A stretch of DNA of 13,455 bases from CAYGHG01 sp964349515 (GTDB lineage Bacteria > Oederibacteriota > PGYV01 > CAYGHG01). The translations under genes and the position numbers were made by a program. The notes beneath the pieces are model-generated. The model did not search any database, was not told where the DNA came from, and saw only the letters and a list, made by a program, of their open reading frames with translations. Each line of letters starts with the position of its first letter. Positions within the stretch are counted from its first letter, which is position 1. Location of the stretch: NCBI GenBank assembly GCA_964349515.1, contig CAYGHG010000069.1:1-13455 (forward strand). Direction: 5' to 3'. This document shows, piece by piece, positions 6,306-12,486 of this stretch.

Positions 6306-6353
6306 TATAATGCCTTGAGCCAAGGCACGGTGCCGGTTTTTTTGTGTAACCGG
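6306..6353 (+). other. Two adjacent hairpins in the lipoprotein upstream region
   Basis: TGCCTTG-AGC-CAAGGCA (6311-6327) is a perfect 7-bp stem. GCCGGTT ... AACCGGC (about 6332-6353) is a second one with a T-rich loop. TATAAT occurs at 6306-6311 and 6280-6285. This may be a small structured RNA, a terminator pair or repeat debris; the sequence alone does not decide. Confidence 0.3.
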
Positions 6354-6362
6354 CAATAAAAC

Positions 6363-6434
6363 TTGAAAAAATAGCGGGGGGAGGGTAATATAGAATCTAA
6401 TCTAAAATATACGGGCGCGGATAAAAAAAAGGAG
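6363..6434 (+). promoter_or_regulatory. Promoter and RBS of the FGE-fold lipoprotein
   Basis: TTGAAA (6363-6368), 17-bp spacer, TAATAT (6386-6391); predicted start near 6398. AAGGAG at 6429-6434 lies six bases before ATG 6441, a strong ribosome binding site. Confidence 0.6.
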
Positions 6435-6440
6435 ACGGTT

Positions 6441-7436
6441 ATGAAAAAAACATTATCATTTTTAATTGCAGCAGTATTTGTATTTGCAGTATTATCTTCG
6501 TGCACTGAGAGTAACAGTCCTACAACCCCCGAAGCGATAAACACGCCGAACGCAACGCAGACAACAGTGGCGGGACTTTCATATAATTCGCTTGTATCAG
6601 TTCCCGGCGGGACGTTTACCCAGACAGATACTTTGGGAAATAGTTTCAGCCACACAATATCCGCTTTTAAAATGGGGCAGTATGAAGTGACTTATGAGTT
6701 ATGGTACACGGTGTATCAATGGGCAATTGTTAATGGATATACATTTGCGAACGCCGGCAAAGAAGGTAAAAATGGAACACCCGGAGCTGCGCCGGCCGCT
6801 GCGAAATACGAGCCTGTGACGACGATAAACTGGAGGGATACTATAGTATGGTGCAACGCATACAGCCTGATGACCGGGCTTACGCCTGTGTATTACTCTG
6901 ACTCCGGATTTACAACGCCGATAAAGAATTCCACTGACGGCGCGTACGGAAGCAGTATAAATACAACCCCCGGCAGTTTTGACAATCCCTATGTAAACTG
7001 GAACGCAAACGGATACAGGCTGCCGACAGAGGGCGAGTGGCAGTACGCGGCAAGTTATATAGACGGGTCAGACTGGGCATCGCGTGATTTTGCAAGCGGC
7101 GCCGGGGCGGATTATACGGATGTGGCTGCATGCACGACTGTGGCGTGGTACGACATGAGTTCGGGAGATGTTACGCACGATGTCGGCGGTAAAACAGAGA
7201 ACAGCCTTGATATTTATGATATGTCAGGAAATGTGTGGGAGCGGTGCTGGGATTGGCACGGGGATTATCCGCCCGAAACATCGAATTATAGAGGGCCTGC
7301 GAGCGGCTCCTCCCGTGTGATACGGGGCGGCAGCTACGACGACACCGCGAGCAGCCTGCGGGTGGGCGTCCGGTTCATCAGCGCTACGTATAACGAGTAC
7401 AGCAGCGTCGGCTTACGTTTTGCGAGGAACAATTAA
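6441..7436 (+). CDS. FGE/SUMF1-fold lipoprotein, candidate diversity-generating retroelement target
   Basis: 331 residues. Residues 1-20 are a lipoprotein signal with lipobox LSSC (Cys21), so the mature protein should be lipid-anchored, probably exposed. A Thr/Asn/Pro-rich linker leads into a formylglycine-generating-enzyme (sulfatase-modifying factor) domain: VPGGTF (54-59), MGQYEVTYELW (78-88), INWRDTIVWCNAYS (129-142), GYRLPTEGEWQYAA (191-204), YDMSGNVWERCWDW (259-272) and RGGSY (295-299). True FGE has two catalytic cysteines just after the RGGS motif; here that stretch (298-326) has no Cys, so formylglycine synthesis is unlikely and a binding role fits better. This fold is shared by retroelement-diversified proteins such as TvpA of Treponema. 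The C-terminal codons look like such a variable region (separate entry). It has its own promoter; repeats follow the stop. Confidence 0.85.
   Translation: MKKTLSFLIAAVFVFAVLSSCTESNSPTTPEAINTPNATQTTVAGLSYNSLVSVPGGTFTQTDTLGNSFSHTISAFKMGQYEVTYELWYTVYQWAIVNGYTFANAGKEGKNGTPGAAPAAAKYEPVTTINWRDTIVWCNAYSLMTGLTPVYYSDSGFTTPIKNSTDGAYGSSINTTPGSFDNPYVNWNANGYRLPTEGEWQYAASYIDGSDWASRDFASGAGADYTDVAACTTVAWYDMSSGDVTHDVGGKTENSLDIYDMSGNVWERCWDWHGDYPPETSNYRGPASGSSRVIRGGSYDDTASSLRVGVRFISATYNEYSSVGLRFARNN
7329..7424 (+). other. Candidate DGR variable region (VR)
   Basis: Codons 297-328. Of the 26 codons 298-323, 17 end in C. Those at the positions that vary in this fold are AGC, TAC, GAC, GAC, ACC, AGC, AGC, GTC, TTC, ATC, AGC, AAC, TAC, AGC, AGC, each obtainable from AAC by changes at adenines only. 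They alternate with adenine-free codons (GCG, CTG, CGG, GTG, CGG). Upstream in the same gene Asp and Asn are mostly GAT/AAT. No AAC-rich template repeat or reverse transcriptase occurs in the window. ACATT-TTGC-AATGT at 7459-7472 is a short hairpin shortly after the stop. Confidence 0.55.
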
Positions 7437-7477
7437 CATTTTAGATTTTTTCCTTTTTACATTTTGCAATGTGTTTT

Positions 7478-7600
7478 TTAAAAGATCGTGTTAAAAGATC
7501 GTGTCAGGCCCTGACCTGACACCTGATAAAAAGACGGCGCCGGAGTTAAAAGATCGTGTCAGGCCCTGACTTGACACCTGATAAAAAGACGGCGCCGGAG
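7478..7600 (+). repeat. Tandem 55-bp R1 repeat
   Basis: 7491-7545 and 7546-7600 are two 55-bp units differing at a single base (CTGACC/CTGACT). Each begins TTAAAAGATCGTGTCAGG and ends GACGGCGCCGGAG. A 13-bp partial unit (7478-7490) precedes them. The second unit is the start of the 176-bp block shared with 2710-2885. Confidence 0.9.
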
Positions 7601-7721
7601 TAAATACAGAGAACGGCAGATGGAAACAGGACAGGGCAAGACAAAGACGAGGCGGGTTTGAAATCCGCCTCTACGATTTTTTTAACGGCATTTGGAGAGC
7701 AGGGGCAAAGACGAGCGGCAG
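7546..7721 (+). repeat. 176-bp composite repeat (R1 + R2), copy 2
   Basis: Matches 2710-2885 at 174 of 176 positions. The R2 hairpin at 7649-7671 has one arm mismatch (AAATCC), followed by TACGATTTTTTT, so it may still end transcription from the lipoprotein gene. Similarity stops after GCGGCAG. Confidence 0.9.
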
Positions 7722-7870
7722 GCAAAGGACTATAACTTGACAAAATATGCCTTTGGGATAAGGAAGAGCCGGTGTCAGACCTTTAGATGAGAGTTGAGAA
7801 TAAGTAAATTAAACAAACGGTTACGGAGACTGCTTTAGTACTTTACGGACAATAGGACATTTCTACTTTG
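7722..7870 (+). repeat. Repeat fragments between the accessory region and the rho promoter
   Basis: 7770-7799 is the 30-bp block identical to 520-549. 7824-7846 is an R3 head (CGGAGACTGCTTTAGTACTTTAC). No gene is visible between the lipoprotein stop and rho. Confidence 0.7.
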
Positions 7871-7894
7871 CATTGACAATGAAAAAATATTTTG

Positions 7895-7923
7895 TTGACA
7901 AAAACCCGTAAAAAATATATAGT
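7895..7923 (+). promoter_or_regulatory. rho promoter
   Basis: TTGACA (7895-7900), 17-bp spacer, TATAGT (7918-7923); predicted start near 7930. Another TTGACA at 7873-7878 has no matching -10. The leader is about 108 nt and contains ACTTCTG (7950-7956) pairing with CAGAAGT (7976-7982). GGGAGG at 8023-8028 is the rho ribosome binding site. Confidence 0.7.
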
Positions 7924-8037
7924 TAATACGATTTCAAAGCCGCAAAGTTACTTCTGAAAATCCCTTGAAAATTTGCAGAAGTTTTGTGTCTAAATAAAAA
8001 TCCGGAAAACCGTTAATTACACGGGAGGTTTAACTTA

Positions 8038-9288
8038 ATGAACATTACAGATTTAAAGCTCAAGAAGATGTCAGAACTGCAGAAAATCGGAAAAGAACTG
8101 AATCTCGAGAACATCACCACGATGAAGAAACAGGACCTTATCTTTAAAATCCTCGAATCCCAGACAAAACAGAACGGCCTTGTATTTGGAGAGGGCGTGC
8201 TGGAAATACTTCCTGACGGATTCGGATTTCTGCGTTCGCCCAACTACAACTATCTGCCCGGCCCTGACGATATTTATGTCTCGCCTTCGCAGATACGCAA
8301 ATTCGACCTTCGCACCGGCGACACTGTCGCGGGGCAGGTAAGGCCTCCGAAAGAAGGGGAGAAATATTTCGCCCTTTTAAAGGTTGAGACCATCAACAGC
8401 GAAGACCCTGCAAAGATAAGAGACAAGGTGTTTTTTGACAACCTGACCCCTCTTTATCCCTTTGAAATGATACGCCTCGAAAACAAAGACAAAGATGTCG
8501 GCATGAGGATAATGGATTTATTAATACCTCTCGGCAAGGGGCAGAGGGGGCTGATCGTGGCTCCTCCGAGAACCGGCAAAACCATGCTTTTGCAGAAAAT
8601 TGCTAATTCTATCTCAGAAAACCATCCTGAAGTGTACCTCATAGTCCTGCTGATAGATGAAAGGCCGGAAGAGGTAACCGATATGGAGCGCACTGTAAAG
8701 GGCGAGGTTATCAGCTCCACCTTTGACGAGCCGCCTACCAGGCACATACAGGTAGCCGAAATGGTAATTGAAAAAGCAAAGAGGCTCGTAGAACACGGCA
8801 AACACGTCGTAATCCTGCTCGACTCCATCACAAGGCTCGCAAGGGCATATAACGCGGTTGCGCCGAGCTCAGGCAAAGTGCTCTCGGGCGGTATTGACTC
8901 AAACGCGCTTCAGAAACCCAAAAGGTTCTTTGGAGCGGCAAGGGCCATAGAAGAGGGCGGCTCGCTGACCATCATGGCGACAGCGCTTATAGAAACCGGC
9001 AGCAAGATGGACGAGGTCATATTTGAAGAGTTCAAAGGCACAGGCAACAGCGAAATAGTGCTCTCGCGCGAACTCGCTGACAAGAGGCTCTTCCCGGCTG
9101 TTGATATCAGCAAGTCAGGCACCAGGAAAGAGGAGCTTCTGCTCGGCAAAGCGGAGCTTGCAAAGATATGGATACTCAGAAAGGCGCTTTTAAGCAAGAT
9201 GAAACCTGTGGACATAGTGGAATTCTTAACAGAAGAGATGAACAAGAGAAAAAATAACAAGGCGTTCATTGACGCCATGGAAATGTAA
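8038..9288 (+). CDS. rho: Transcription termination factor Rho
   Basis: 416 residues, close to the standard Rho length and without the large N-terminal insertions of some phyla. Rho is a hexameric RNA-dependent ATPase that loads on C-rich RNA and pulls it from RNA polymerase. Visible parts: N-terminal helical domain (1-45); RNA-binding cold-shock-like fold (GEGVLEILPDGFGFLRSPNYNYLPGPDDIYVS, in part 51-82); P-loop APPRTGKT (175-182); catalytic segment IDERPEE (206-212, E211 the probable general base); Walker B LLDSITRLARAYN (260-272); Q-loop region VLSGGIDSNA (281-290); PKRFFGAARAIEEGGSLTI (294-312); R-loop ETGSKMDEVIFEEFKGTGN (319-337). ATG 8038 has GGGAGG nine bases upstream. It has a strong promoter and a leader hairpin; autogenous control is known for rho elsewhere and is possible here. 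rpmE follows after 11 bp, so the two are probably cotranscribed. Confidence 0.97.
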   Translation: MNITDLKLKKMSELQKIGKELNLENITTMKKQDLIFKILESQTKQNGLVFGEGVLEILPDGFGFLRSPNYNYLPGPDDIYVSPSQIRKFDLRTGDTVAGQVRPPKEGEKYFALLKVETINSEDPAKIRDKVFFDNLTPLYPFEMIRLENKDKDVGMRIMDLLIPLGKGQRGLIVAPPRTGKTMLLQKIANSISENHPEVYLIVLLIDERPEEVTDMERTVKGEVISSTFDEPPTRHIQVAEMVIEKAKRLVEHGKHVVILLDSITRLARAYNAVAPSSGKVLSGGIDSNALQKPKRFFGAARAIEEGGSLTIMATALIETGSKMDEVIFEEFKGTGNSEIVLSRELADKRLFPAVDISKSGTRKEELLLGKAELAKIWILRKALLSKMKPVDIVEFLTEEMNKRKNNKAFIDAMEM

Positions 9289-9299
9289 CGGAGGTTACA

Positions 9300-9524
9300 A
9301 TGCAGAAAGGTATTCACCCGGATTACAAAAAAGCAGTGGTATCATGCGCCTGCGGCAGCTCGTTTGAAACCCGCTCCACGATAGGGGACCTCAAAACTGA
9401 TGTCTGCTCAAACTGCCACCCGTTCTACACCGGCATCCAGAAATTCATGGACACCGACGGAAGGGTGGAGAAGTTTAAAAAACGCGCTGACAAAGCCAAA
9501 GCAAAAGCAAAAAAAGAAGAGTAG
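9300..9524 (+). CDS. rpmE: 50S ribosomal protein bL31 (zinc-binding type)
   Basis: 74 residues. Starts MQKGIHPDYKKAVVSCACG, typical of bL31, and contains CSNCHPFYTG. The four cysteines C16, C18, C36 and C39 are the zinc ligands of the C+ form; in bacteria with both forms this is the one expressed under zinc sufficiency. bL31 sits at the central protuberance and bridges the subunits. The C-terminus is a Lys/Ala extension. GGAGG lies just before ATG 9300. Coupling of rho and rpmE is common across bacteria. A terminator-like hairpin follows. Confidence 0.96.
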   Translation: MQKGIHPDYKKAVVSCACGSSFETRSTIGDLKTDVCSNCHPFYTGIQKFMDTDGRVEKFKKRADKAKAKAKKEE

Positions 9525-9609
9525 CGGGCCCGCCCTTTTAAAAGGGAGCCCCGATTCCAGCTATACCATAAAAAAGCCGGATGCGGATTACTCCGTATCC
9601 GGTTTTTTT
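9525..9609 (+). terminator. Double hairpin with intrinsic terminator between rpmE and DUF1385
   Basis: CCCTTTT/AAAAGGG (9533-9546) with outer CGGG/CCCG arms forms a first hairpin. CCGGATGCGGA (9577-9587) pairs with TCCGTATCCGG (9592-9602) with one G-T pair and loop TTAC, followed by T7 from 9603. A5 precedes the stem, so it could act in both directions. The DUF1385 ribosome binding site (AAAGGAG 9618-9624) comes directly after. Confidence 0.8.
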
Positions 9610-9630
9610 ATTAAATCAAAGGAGTATGTG

Positions 9631-10608
9631 ATGGCTAAAAAAATGGCAAAACCCGAGCTTATGCCCCATGCGGGCGGGCAGGCTGTAATAGAGGGAGTGC
9701 TCATGCGCTCCAAGCGTTTCTACGCTGTTGCGGTAAGAAACGCAAAAGGCAGGATTCTTATAAAAAAAGGGAGCGTAAAATCGCTTGCTGAAAAGTTCCC
9801 GTTTTTGAAATGGCCCGTCTTAAGAGGTTTTTTAGGGCTTGTGGAATCAATGATACTCGGCTACAGCGGGCTTGATTACTCCGCCAGGATATATGAGGAA
9901 TCCGACCCGAAAGTAAAAAAGAAGAAACCAAAGACCAAAGCAGAAGCCCTCAAGATGAAAAAGAATGAGGATTTGATAATGGCCGCCACTTTTATATTTT
10001 CGCTTGTAATTGCCGTGGCCGTATTCATCTATCTGCCCGTGCAGATTACGAAACTAATGCAAAAGGTAATGCCGGTACTCGGTGAAAACGGCACTGCTTT
10101 TAACAGCATGGTCGTGGCGTGGAAATTTGTATTTTTCTTCCTCTATGTGTGGGGGATTTCATTTATGGAAGATGTAAAACGGTTGTTTATGTACCACGGT
10201 GCGGAGCACAGGGCAATATACGCCTACGAAGAGGGAAAACCCCTGACGATTAAAAACATGTCGGGGTACATGACAATGCACCCTCGCTGCGGCACTGCTT
10301 TTATGTTCATAACCATCTTAGTCAGCGTCGTGATATTCGTGATATTCCTGCCGCCGCAGCTCGGAATCCTGAAAAGGGTGCTTCTGGAACTGCCGCTCAT
10401 ACCTCTAATCGCCGGGATTTCCTACGAAATCCTCAAACTTTCCGATAAGTACAAGTCCAACTTTTTTATGCGCCTGTTTATAATGCCGGGGCTGGCTTTT
10501 CAGAGAATAACGACCAAAGTACCGGACGCAAAACAGATGGAAGTCGCGGCAACAGCCCTCAAAACAGTGGTGGAAATGGAAAAAAAGGCGGCAAAGAAGA
10601 AAAAATGA
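9631..10608 (+). CDS. DUF1385 membrane protein
   Basis: 325 residues from ATG 9631, chosen because AAAGGAG at 9618-9624 sits six bases upstream; the open frame extends back into rpmE but that part is a shadow. Family signatures: GGQAVIEGVLMRS (15-27), the loop VLRGFLGLVESM, YHGAEHRAIYAYEEG (in the centre), MHPRCGTAFMF, AGISYEILKLSDK and PGLAFQRITTKVPD. Hydrophobic segments around MAATFIFSLVIAVAVFIYLP, WKFVFFFLYVWGI, FITILVSVVIFVIFLP and LPLIPLIAGI indicate several membrane passes. The conserved His/Glu/Cys residues suggest metal binding, but the activity is not established. It commonly neighbours rpmE, prfA and prmC. The stop overlaps the prfA start (ATGA), implying translational coupling. 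A Lys-rich insert follows the SARIYEESDPKV segment. Confidence 0.9.
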   Translation: MAKKMAKPELMPHAGGQAVIEGVLMRSKRFYAVAVRNAKGRILIKKGSVKSLAEKFPFLKWPVLRGFLGLVESMILGYSGLDYSARIYEESDPKVKKKKPKTKAEALKMKKNEDLIMAATFIFSLVIAVAVFIYLPVQITKLMQKVMPVLGENGTAFNSMVVAWKFVFFFLYVWGISFMEDVKRLFMYHGAEHRAIYAYEEGKPLTIKNMSGYMTMHPRCGTAFMFITILVSVVIFVIFLPPQLGILKRVLLELPLIPLIAGISYEILKLSDKYKSNFFMRLFIMPGLAFQRITTKVPDAKQMEVAATALKTVVEMEKKAAKKKK

Positions 10609-11675
10609 TCATAGATAAAGCCCTCAAACTCAGGGATGAGTTTCTAAAAACAGAAAGCGAGATGTCAAACGCCGGGCTCATAGCCGACAGGCAGGCTTTT
10701 CAGGCAAAGGCAAAAAGATACTCAGAACTCAAACCCCTGATGGAAAAAATATCCGAGTACGAAAAAACAAAATCAGCACTTTTGGGGGCCGAGGAGATGC
10801 TTGCCTCGGAAAAAGACCCTGATATGCTTGAGCTGGCCCGTGTGGAAAAAGAGGAATCAGCCGCAAAGCTTGAAGCGCTGGAAAAAGAAATAGGCTTTAT
10901 GATGATAGAGCGCGACCCCAATGACTCAAAAAACGTCATTATGGAAATACGCGCAGGCACGGGAGGCGACGAGGCGGGATTGTTTGCGGGGGAGCTTTAT
11001 AAAATGTACCTGAAATATATAGAGGACAACGGCTTCAAATGCGAAGTGGCTGAATCAAGCCCTACAGAACTCGGCGGTTTTAAGGAAATAATATTTATGA
11101 TAACCGGCAGGGACGCATATGCAAGGTTCAAGTTTGAGAGCGGCACCCACCGCGTACAGCGCGTTCCCAAAACAGAAACAAGCGGCAGGGTGCATACATC
11201 TGCTGTTACCGTGGCGGTGCTGCCCGAGCAGGAAGAACAGGATTTCAGCCTGGACCCTGATGACCTGAAAATAGAGGTCTGCAGGGCCTCCGGTGCGGGC
11301 GGACAGCACGTAAACAAGACCGAATCGGCTGTAAGGATAGTCCACCTGCCCACAGGGCTTGAAGTCTACTGCCAGGACGGCAGGTCCCAGATAAAAAACA
11401 AACAAAAGGGAATGACCATCCTCGCGGCAAGGGTAAAGGACAAGCTCGAAGGTGATGAAAAAGCAAAACTGGACAGCGACAGAAAGTCGCAGATAGGTTC
11501 CGGCGACAGGAGCGAGAAGATAAGGACATATAACTTCCCGCAAAACCGTGTAACCGACCACAGAATCGGGCTTACCATTTACAATCTGGCAGAATTCATG
11601 GAAGGGGATATCGGCGAGATGCTCGGAGCCCTCGCCAGGGAGCAGGAACGCAAAAAAATGGAGTCCGAAACATGA
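10605..11675 (+). CDS. prfA: Peptide chain release factor 1 (RF1)
   Basis: 356 residues, standard RF1 length. RF1 reads UAA and UAG in the ribosomal A site and triggers peptide release. The stop-codon recognition tripeptide is P188-K189-T190 (the PxT form of RF1; RF2 has SPF). The catalytic loop is ASGAGGQHVNKTESAVRI, with G232-G233-Q234 at the peptidyl transferase centre. Also visible: IRAGTGGDEAGLFAGELYKM (115-134) and the C-terminal SGDRSEKIRTYNFPQNRVTD and HRIGLTIYNL. ATG 10605 overlaps the DUF1385 stop and lacks a strong ribosome binding site, which fits coupling. Q234 is the residue modified by PrmC, encoded two genes downstream. The gene's own stop (TGA) overlaps the start of the glycosyltransferase. 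Confidence 0.97.
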   Translation: MIIDKALKLRDEFLKTESEMSNAGLIADRQAFQAKAKRYSELKPLMEKISEYEKTKSALLGAEEMLASEKDPDMLELARVEKEESAAKLEALEKEIGFMMIERDPNDSKNVIMEIRAGTGGDEAGLFAGELYKMYLKYIEDNGFKCEVAESSPTELGGFKEIIFMITGRDAYARFKFESGTHRVQRVPKTETSGRVHTSAVTVAVLPEQEEQDFSLDPDDLKIEVCRASGAGGQHVNKTESAVRIVHLPTGLEVYCQDGRSQIKNKQKGMTILAARVKDKLEGDEKAKLDSDRKSQIGSGDRSEKIRTYNFPQNRVTDHRIGLTIYNLAEFMEGDIGEMLGALAREQERKKMESET

Positions 11676-12475
11676 AGGTCTCCATAGTAATGCCGGTTTT
11701 TAACAACCTTGAACTGACGAAACTGTGCGTGGACAGCATAGAAAAGAACACCGCAGCCGCTGACTATGAGTTTGTCGTCGTTGACAACTGCTCCACAGAC
11801 GGAACACGCGGGTACATCGAATCAAAGGGTTTCAAATACATACGCAACAGCGAAAACCTCGGGGTCGCAAAAGCCTGGAACATAGGAGTCAAAGCTTCCA
11901 CAGGCGAATATGTGTGCATAATCAATAACGACATACTCGCAGGCGCAGGCTGGCTTGCCGCTCTTGTTGATTTCTATGAAAAACAGCCCGGCTCCGGTAT
12001 CGTAAGCCCCGGCACCCGCTGGGGCAGGCTTGACTATGATTTTGAGCCTTACGCAGTCTCATACATGAAAAAAATGAACGGCGTGAAAGCCGAAGGCTTC
12101 GCAGACTGGTGCATGCTCATAAAAAGAGACCGCTTTGAGAAAGCAGGTTACTTTTGCGAGGACTACAAAATAGGCACAAACGAGGATACTGATTTTCATA
12201 ATGCCCTGAAAAAAGCGGGGTTTACAAGCTATGTGACCGGGGCCTCTTTCATACACCACTTTGGCAGCAAAACTCTCAAGGTAATGAGAAAAAAAGTCGC
12301 CGGTTTTGAGCAGGAAAACAATAAAATTTATTTTGCGAAATGGGGCATTAAACCCGATACCTACCTGCAGAGAAAGAAAAAGAGCTTCATCAAATTTCTG
12401 AATAACTCCTTTTTGAAAATCACGCGCGGCCATACCCTCAACGAAAAGAGGCACCGCACGGCAATGGAAGACTAA
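11672..12475 (+). CDS. GT2-family glycosyltransferase
   Basis: 267 residues. GT-A fold signatures: VSIVMPVFNNLELTKLCVDS (3-22), VVVDNCSTDGT (35-45, nucleotide-sugar binding), NSENLGVAKAWNIG (59-72), IINNDI (83-88, in the DXD position), and the ED acidic pair in NEDTDFHNALKKAG (170-183) that provides the catalytic base in the family. HHFGSKT at 195-201 is also typical. The enzyme should transfer a sugar from a nucleotide donor at the inner face of the membrane, but donor and acceptor cannot be read from the sequence; cell-surface polysaccharide is the usual destination. There is no signal peptide. The start overlaps the prfA stop (ATGA), with GGAG about nine bases upstream. Its place between prfA and prmC interrupts a widely conserved pair. 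Confidence 0.85.
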   Translation: MKVSIVMPVFNNLELTKLCVDSIEKNTAAADYEFVVVDNCSTDGTRGYIESKGFKYIRNSENLGVAKAWNIGVKASTGEYVCIINNDILAGAGWLAALVDFYEKQPGSGIVSPGTRWGRLDYDFEPYAVSYMKKMNGVKAEGFADWCMLIKRDRFEKAGYFCEDYKIGTNEDTDFHNALKKAGFTSYVTGASFIHHFGSKTLKVMRKKVAGFEQENNKIYFAKWGIKPDTYLQRKKKSFIKFLNNSFLKITRGHTLNEKRHRTAMED

Positions 12476-12486
12476 GGGCCGCCGCG

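Noticed and set aside
7478..7600. CRISPR array
   Set aside because: Only two full direct units, adjacent with no unique spacers; no cas gene.
435..7850. Integron cassette array
   Set aside because: Gene-plus-repeat order suggests it, but I find no paired RYYYAAC ... GTTRRRY core sites and no integrase, and several genes have their own promoters.
6441..7850. Template repeat or reverse transcriptase of a retroelement near the candidate variable region
   Set aside because: I looked on both strands for an AAC-rich copy of the variable region and for a reverse transcriptase frame in the window and found neither.
8454..9317. Minus-strand frames within rho, and similar ones within prfA and prmC
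   Set aside because: Shadows of strongly conserved + strand genes; low-complexity Ser/Leu composition without domain signals.
9400..9630. Upstream extension of the DUF1385 frame
   Set aside because: The extension is an out-of-frame reading of rpmE plus a terminator; ATG 9631 has a good ribosome binding site and begins just before the conserved domain.
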